Positions 42,470 through 46,492 of a DNA stretch of 46,492 nucleotides are shown one piece after another; position 1 is the first letter of the stretch, and each line of letters opens with the position of its first letter. Below the pieces are notes generated by a model that ran no database searches, was not told where the DNA came from, and was given only the letters and a program-made list of their open reading frames with translations. The position numbers were made by a program, and so were the translations under genes. This stretch comes from Roseofilum halophilum BLCC-M91 (GTDB lineage: Bacteria > Cyanobacteriota > Cyanobacteriia > Cyanobacteriales > Desertifilaceae), in contig NZ_JAQPOK010000081.1 of assembly GCF_030068445.1 (NCBI RefSeq), positions 1-46,492 of the forward strand, given 5' to 3'.

Positions 42470-43186
42470 TTAATGGCGCTCACCGGTAACAATATAAGCC
42501 ACGCGCTGGCCAATATTGGTGGCGTGATCGGCCATGCGCTCTAAATGACGAATGACTAAAACCAGCAATAAAATGGGTTCGATTTCCCCTTGAATATTCC
42601 GTTGATTGGCTAATTTTTGGTACAGGTGTTCATAGTCTGCATCGACAACATCATCTTTGATTTTGATCTCTAATCCTCCTTGAGCATCCAGATTGGATAA
42701 GGCCACTAAGCTCATGGCTAACATCGATTGAGTGCGATCGTACATCAATTGCACTTCCCCAATCATAGGATGGGGAGGATAGGCAAAGAGTTTAATGGAA
42801 ATCTCTGCTAAGTCTTTGGCATAGTCCCCAATGCGCTCTAGATCTCTAACCAACTGCATCATTGAACTGAGCAACCTTAAATCTTGGGTGACTGGGGACT
42901 GAAGGGCGATGGTTGTCACACAGTCGAGTTCAATTTGGCGATAGAGTTGATCGATGCGCTTGTCTTGGGGTTTAATCTGATTGGCTGCTTCTAAATCTTT
43001 TTCAAATAGAGCTTGACGAGCGAGACAGCAAGAATTTTCCACTAAAGCGCCCATACGCAGAACATCCCGTTGCAAGCTCCGCAACTGACGTTGAAAATAG
43101 GTTCTCGTTATACTTGAGGTCGATGTTGGGATATCCACCCGTATCCTCTCCCAACTAAATGCTGATTGATTGCGCTTGAATTCCAT
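42470..43186 (-). CDS. phoU: Phosphate signalling protein PhoU
   Basis: PhoU links the Pst phosphate transporter to the sensor kinase and lowers uptake when phosphate is ample. The 238-residue protein is all helical with two repeats of the PhoU fold: RQLRSLQRDVLRMGALVENSCCLARQAL and LMYDRTQSMLAMSLVALSN. The acidic metal-binding motifs are DLERIGDYAKDLAE and RHLERMADHATNIGQRV, each E/DxxxD. A 20-residue N-terminal extension precedes the domain. No pst or sensor genes are in the window. It is divergent from psaM. Confidence 0.93.
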   Translation of the reverse strand: MEFKRNQSAFSWERIRVDIPTSTSSITRTYFQRQLRSLQRDVLRMGALVENSCCLARQALFEKDLEAANQIKPQDKRIDQLYRQIELDCVTTIALQSPVTQDLRLLSSMMQLVRDLERIGDYAKDLAEISIKLFAYPPHPMIGEVQLMYDRTQSMLAMSLVALSNLDAQGGLEIKIKDDVVDADYEHLYQKLANQRNIQGEIEPILLLVLVIRHLERMADHATNIGQRVAYIVTGERH

Positions 43187-43352
43187 CAGTATAGCGACTC
43201 GATCTGATAACGGCCGGATTTAATTGAAGCTTAACCCAATACCCCATCACTTGTTAGAGAAAATGTTACGGTATGTAACAAAACTATTCCCCTAGGGGGC
43301 AATTTAAGCAACAGTGTTGTACAAACCTAATTTTTCATAGGAGTGTTTGATT

Positions 43353-43448
43353 ATGGCTTTATCCGATACTCAAGTATTTGTGGCTCTAGTTCTGGCTTTA
43401 ATCCCAGGGATCTTGGCTTTCCGCCTATCGACCGAACTGTATAAGTAA
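43353..43448 (+). CDS. psaM: Photosystem I subunit XII
   Basis: A 31-residue single-span membrane protein, [20 protein letters not shown] followed by [11 protein letters not shown]. It matches PsaM, a small subunit at the trimer-forming side of cyanobacterial photosystem I. AGGAG at 43339-43343 lies nine bases before the ATG. The 166-bp region up to phoU carries its promoter and contains a CCCCTAGGGGG palindrome near 43291-43301. Confidence 0.95.
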   Translation: MALSDTQVFVALVLALIPGILAFRLSTELYK

Positions 43449-43590
43449 GGTAGAACTGAGCTTCAATGGAGGGTCTTTGAGTATTGTGGGGGAATACTGA
43501 AAAAACTTTTGAGAATAGGCGGTTGGAGTTAGCTCTAAGGTGTATTATCAGGGCAGAAATTTCTTTGCACTGTAACCACCTAAAACGCCC

Positions 43591-43995
43591 ATGCTTGCTA
43601 GTGAGCCAACCCCCCAAAGACCCTCTCGCTCAGTGACTTCTCTCGATCGTCGTAGGATTCGTAACCAACGTCAGCGAATCCGCCGTCGCTCTTCTCCCTT
43701 GGCTGCGGCGATCGCCTGGGAAACGACGATCAAGTTAAGTGTTAATCTGGTTTTGGTGATGGTAGGCACGGGGGCTGTGATGCGCCTGATTCCCCATCAT
43801 CAGTCAGTAGAAGAAAAGTTAGAGATTGTTGAGATCCAGGTTGAGCAAACTCAAGATCGGGTCACTCAACTGCAACAAGATTTTGACCGCTCTTTCGATC
43901 CGCAGCAAGCGAAACGGGTGATGGCAGAACAAAGTCACCGGATCGATCCCCAAAGGCGCTCTGTGGTGTGGAAAAAGGAAACGGTAGATCGCTAA
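43591..43995 (+). CDS. Small membrane protein with coiled coil, unknown function
   Basis: A 134-residue protein with a very basic cytoplasmic start (DRRRIRNQRQRIRRRSSP), one membrane span (about 46-65, TTIKLSVNLVLVMVGTGAVM) and a coiled-coil segment (about 70-105, VEEKLEIVEIQVEQTQDRVT), then a basic tail. This layout resembles FtsB/FtsL-like or septum-linked small proteins, but no sequence signature supports that. It lies 142 bp after psaM on the same strand and convergent with the TPR gene. Confidence 0.72.
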   Translation: MLASEPTPQRPSRSVTSLDRRRIRNQRQRIRRRSSPLAAAIAWETTIKLSVNLVLVMVGTGAVMRLIPHHQSVEEKLEIVEIQVEQTQDRVTQLQQDFDRSFDPQQAKRVMAEQSHRIDPQRRSVVWKKETVDR

Positions 43996-44012
43996 GGGAT
44001 TTGAGAAAAGCT

Positions 44013-44696
44013 TTATCCTTCAAGGGGTTTGAGGAGTTGGTCTTGCCAATGGAGAACCCGTTGATGTTGGCGTTGTTCGGCTCCGGAGAGGTGGGGAGCA
44101 TTTTGGAAGTGGTCGATCGCTCTTTGGTAGTCGGCGATCGCCCAATTCCAATCTCCCATCAGATGGTAGGTGCGTCCCCGTTCGGCGTAAATATAGCCCT
44201 CTAAACGACCCATGCGCAGGGCAAAATCGAGGTTATCTAAAGCGAGTTCATAAATCTGAAGTTGGCGGAACGTGATGCCTCGGTTAATCCAGGCTTGGAT
44301 TTTGAGGGGATTTAAGTCTAAGGTTTGATCGTAATCGAGCAGAGCAGCGTAGAGATCCCCTAGACGGGCGTAGGCATTAGCACGATTATTGTAAGCTCGA
44401 TCGAGTTGGGGATTAAGTTGAATGGCTTGGTTATAGTCGGCGATCGCCCGTTCGACTTCTCCATCCTGAAAATAGGCATATCCGCGATTATTATAGTAAT
44501 GGGCAGAAATGGGATCAGCCTCAATCAGACGAGTGAGCAGATTGATGGCTCTTCTGTAGTCCCCTTGTTCTAAGCAAGCTTGAGCTTGGCGGCTTAATTG
44601 GCGATCGATGGGGATGATTTTCTCAATAGGTGTATGCTGTCCTGGGCATAAACCGATGCCAGAATCAAAACTAGAAGGTGAAAGATGGATAGCCAT
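44013..44696 (-). CDS. Tetratricopeptide-repeat protein
   Basis: The 227-residue protein has about five TPR units of 34 residues, for example SAHYYNNRGYAYFQDGEVER then AIADYNQAIQLNPQLDRAYN, then NRANAYARLGDLYAALLDYDQTLDLNP and AERGRTYHLMGDWNWAIADYQRAID. The first 40 residues are not repeat and contain no clear signal peptide. TPRs mediate protein-protein contact, and the partner is unknown. It is convergent with the small coiled-coil gene, ends 17 bp apart. Confidence 0.9.
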   Translation of the reverse strand: MAIHLSPSSFDSGIGLCPGQHTPIEKIIPIDRQLSRQAQACLEQGDYRRAINLLTRLIEADPISAHYYNNRGYAYFQDGEVERAIADYNQAIQLNPQLDRAYNNRANAYARLGDLYAALLDYDQTLDLNPLKIQAWINRGITFRQLQIYELALDNLDFALRMGRLEGYIYAERGRTYHLMGDWNWAIADYQRAIDHFQNAPHLSGAEQRQHQRVLHWQDQLLKPLEG

Positions 44697-44964
44697 GGAC
44701 TGTACCTCAATGACTGATTAGACTGATGTTTGATACCTTCACTGTAAGGGGAAAATTCTCAGGGAAAAAGTCGAAATGTACCAGTTACTCAGGTGGCTGA
44801 TGGTAAGATGCAACATATGGAAAAGCGCGGTGCGCTGATCGAGGTATCCCTTACGCTCGGTGGTTTGGGCGATCGCGGCAGCGATGGGTCCCATTATTGC
44901 CTAAACGCTCCCCATCTCTCAGTTCAGTTGATATCTGACCCATTTACTTATATCCCTCACCCTT

Positions 44965-45435
44965 ATGACTGTTGAACAAACCTATCCCAATGCCCCCGAT
45001 GTATCCCCAGAAGACTATTTAGTCGTTGGCTTGGCCAATTGCTTTATTAAGGAAGATGGAGAAGTCTATCCGGTAAAAGTGATAGAACCGATCCCTTCAG
45101 CCGCTCTAGAAGCTCTGCTCAAGGGAATTCCTACCTCCTATGAAATGGCCTTGGGAGCCACATTAGGGACGGTACTCATCCAGGAGACCACCCAAAAACC
45201 CAGCGAGTTCCCAGAGAATGCCCAGTTCTGTGACGAGTTTGCTGAACGGGCGATCGCCGCAGTACGAAGTTATAAGGTTCCCAGCCATGAACCGGCAAAA
45301 ACTGAAATTCCCATTGGCACTTGTCGTCAGGATTTCAACTTTTCCACGGAGCGCAAGCGAGTCCTGAATACGACCAATGTTGTCCGCACTGAAGACAACG
45401 TTAAGCAACACGAATATACCCATAAGGTGCTTTAA
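44965..45435 (+). CDS. Conserved hypothetical protein upstream of GST
   Basis: A 156-residue soluble protein starting MTVEQTYPNAPDVSPEDYLV that I do not assign to a family. It has VVGLANCFIKEDGEVYPVKVIEPIPSAALEALLKGIPTSYEMALGATLG and a polar C-terminal tail. It is followed after 4 bp by a glutathione S-transferase gene, so the two are almost certainly co-transcribed. Functional coupling is possible but unproven. Confidence 0.78.
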   Translation: MTVEQTYPNAPDVSPEDYLVVGLANCFIKEDGEVYPVKVIEPIPSAALEALLKGIPTSYEMALGATLGTVLIQETTQKPSEFPENAQFCDEFAERAIAAVRSYKVPSHEPAKTEIPIGTCRQDFNFSTERKRVLNTTNVVRTEDNVKQHEYTHKVL

Positions 45436-45439
45436 GGTA

Positions 45440-45994
45440 ATGATTAAACTCTATGGTGGCCCCCGCACTCGCGGCACTTTGGTTCAGTGGTATTTGGAGG
45501 AACTCGATGTTCCCTATGAATTGATTGCTGTGGACATCCAAGGACAAGCCCATAAGCAGCCGGAATATTTAGCGATTCATCCCATGGGCAAAGTTCCCGC
45601 CCTCGTCGATGGGGAGTTTACGATCTGGGAATCTGGCGCGATTTTGATGTATCTGGCGCTCCAGTATGGGGATGCCCAGCGATCGGTGCAAGATATGGCT
45701 CAGATGAATCAGTGGGTGATATTTGCTAATGCTAGTTTAGGCCCTGGGGTGTTTATTGAAGCGTCTCGCGATCGCGCCTTAGCAGATTTTATGCCTCCCC
45801 TGAATCAACGTTTAGAAGCTCAACCCTTCTTGCTTGGCGATCGATTTACCGTCGCTGATGTGGCTGTAGGCTCCTTGTTATTCTACATGCCGGTAATGCT
45901 CCAACTCGATTTAAGCGAGTATCCCGCCATTACCGAGTATATTCAGCGCTTATCAGAACGTCCCGCTTTCCAAAACACCCTCGGCAAACGCTAG
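45440..45994 (+). CDS. Glutathione S-transferase
   Basis: The 184-residue protein (ATG at 45440, MIKLYGG, matches the usual start; an in-frame start at 45377 would overlap the upstream gene) has the thioredoxin-fold GST N-domain. This includes YGGPRTRGTLVQWYLEELDVPYE, the cis-Pro motif MGKVPALVDG and the glutathione-binding WESGAILMYLA. A short helical C-domain follows with FLLGDRFTVADVAVGSLLFY. It should conjugate or reduce with glutathione, with substrate unknown. It is convergent with psbK. Confidence 0.9.
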   Translation: MIKLYGGPRTRGTLVQWYLEELDVPYELIAVDIQGQAHKQPEYLAIHPMGKVPALVDGEFTIWESGAILMYLALQYGDAQRSVQDMAQMNQWVIFANASLGPGVFIEASRDRALADFMPPLNQRLEAQPFLLGDRFTVADVAVGSLLFYMPVMLQLDLSEYPAITEYIQRLSERPAFQNTLGKR

Positions 45995-46006
45995 ATTCAT
46001 AAAAAT

Positions 46007-46029
46007 GAGACAGGTTTAAAGCCTGTCTC
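46007..46029 (-). terminator. Terminator of psbK
   Basis: An 8-bp stem GAGACAGG/CCTGTCTC with a 7-nt loop. On the minus strand it is followed by ATTTTTATG, a T-run, so it fits a rho-independent terminator 41 bp after the psbK stop. It may also help to end the plus-strand GST transcript. Confidence 0.75.
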
Positions 46030-46070
46030 TGGTCAAATAAATGTTTCTGATGTTACATCTATCTTAAGAT

Positions 46071-46208
46071 CTATTTAAACCCAACTGCTGCTTGCCAAAC
46101 AAAGGCCAGCAGTAGGAAAAAGATAGGAATTACAGGCAAAACATCGATTAGTGGGCCAAACGCTGAATAGGCTTCAGGTAATTTTGCCAACAGCAGTGCT
46201 GCTTCCAT
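46071..46208 (-). CDS. psbK: Photosystem II reaction centre protein K
   Basis: From the ATG at 46208 the product is 45 residues, the standard PsbK precursor length: [20 protein letters not shown] then [20 protein letters not shown] and AVGFK. The first residues are removed and the mature protein spans the thylakoid membrane once beside CP43. The tail [14 protein letters not shown] is highly conserved. The frame stays open for 30 codons upstream of this ATG, but GGAGAGG about ten bases before it supports this start. It ends in the terminator at 46007-46029. Confidence 0.95.
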   Translation of the reverse strand: MEAALLLAKLPEAYSAFGPLIDVLPVIPIFFLLLAFVWQAAVGFK

Positions 46209-46320
46209 AAGTGTGTTTTCCTCTCCAACAGTACGGGGCATGATTTTCAGAATTGAGAAAAATATTAACATATAGTGCCCCACCAGGGAATAGGGCACAA
46301 CCGAAATGCTGGCTTGATCT

Positions 46321-46443
46321 GGAGTGCGAGCGTCTCGCTCCCTGGATTTTTATATCAAGTCCGGATAAAGGGTGAAGAAGCGGGCAAGATGCCCGCACTC
46401 CTCTAATCCCTTGATATTACTGGAGTGGGAGCGTCTCGCTCCC
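46321..46443. repeat. Three palindromic repeats of the GCGAGC..GCTCGC family
   Basis: Units at 46321-46342 (GGAGTGCGAGCGTCTCGCTC then CC), 46380-46401 (inverted, GCGGGCAAGATGCCCGC plus ACTCC) and 46422-46443 (GGAGTGGGAGCGTCTCGCTC then CC). They share the design and flank sequence of the five-copy array at 20786-20920. They lie upstream of psbK. Confidence 0.85.
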
Positions 46444-46492
46444 TAAATTTTTAATCATGGTATTTCCGCTTCGCGGACATGAACAATCGGAC

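Noticed and set aside
45377-45439. Longer GST start at 45377
   Set aside because: It overlaps the upstream gene, and the family start MIKLYGG is at 45440.
1-46492. tRNA or rRNA genes
   Set aside because: I looked through the intergenic stretches by eye and saw no cloverleaf or rRNA-like sequence; a tRNA scan would settle it.

Overview
The window is from a cyanobacterium. It encodes photosystem proteins PsaM and PsbK, a cyanophycinase, UrtCDE and XisH/XisI. It is also rich in the GCGATCGC octamer (HIP1) and in short tandem heptamer and octamer repeats. I see nothing specific to heterocysts beyond XisH/XisI. A filamentous, non-heterocystous lineage fits, but the sequence does not settle genus.

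Layout. 1-736 is the 5' part of a minus-strand acidic DUF4114-type protein cut by the window edge. 1035-5624 is a nitrogen block: cyanophycinase, UrtC, UrtD, a two-gene DUF433/DUF5615 toxin-antitoxin-like cassette, then UrtE. 5846-7578 holds a CYTH enzyme and an unrecognised HExxH protein. 7597-20647 is the highlight: what looks like a complete ribosomal-peptide (RiPP) gene cluster. 20928-26891 holds an RNA methyltransferase, PrmA, a vWA protein with a partner of unknown function, XisI/XisH and an FGGY sugar kinase. 27120-31936 is a two-component/c-di-GMP signalling run. 32076-34392 has a thin 2Fe-2S ferredoxin, a conserved hypothetical and AroA. 34570-38046 is a large multi-PAS/GAF histidine kinase. 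38204-41926 is a minus-strand group (membrane-anchored acidic protein, UbiX-like, RNB ribonuclease). 42470-46208 holds PhoU, PsaM, a coiled-coil membrane protein, a TPR protein, a conserved hypothetical plus GST pair, and PsbK.

The RiPP cluster. A 90-residue precursor (12230-12502) has an acidic, Nif11-like leader ending in a triple glycine and a 13-residue Arg/Trp-rich core, WARRAWRSVSRVW. Divergent to it is a four-gene minus-strand operon: a UPF0489 (peptide-arginase-like) domain that has lost its metal ligands, fused to an Fe(II)/2-oxoglutarate oxygenase; an intact UPF0489 peptide-arginase homologue; a JmjC/cupin-type oxygenase; and a short flavin-dependent tryptophan halogenase. Downstream on the plus strand is an NHLP-type export system: an ABC permease/ATPase, a tandem cyclic-nucleotide-binding-domain protein, an HlyD-type adaptor, and a C39-peptidase ABC exporter that would cut after the glycine motif. 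The enzyme set matches the core's composition: arginases for its 4 Arg, a halogenase for its 3 Trp, and oxygenases. The predicted product is an exported, ornithine-containing, halogenated and possibly hydroxylated cationic peptide. That chemistry is inference.

The window is also loaded with small palindromic and tandem repeats. Several touch or supply start codons and 3' ends of genes (ubiX, the RNA methyltransferase, the ferredoxin, the sugar kinase).
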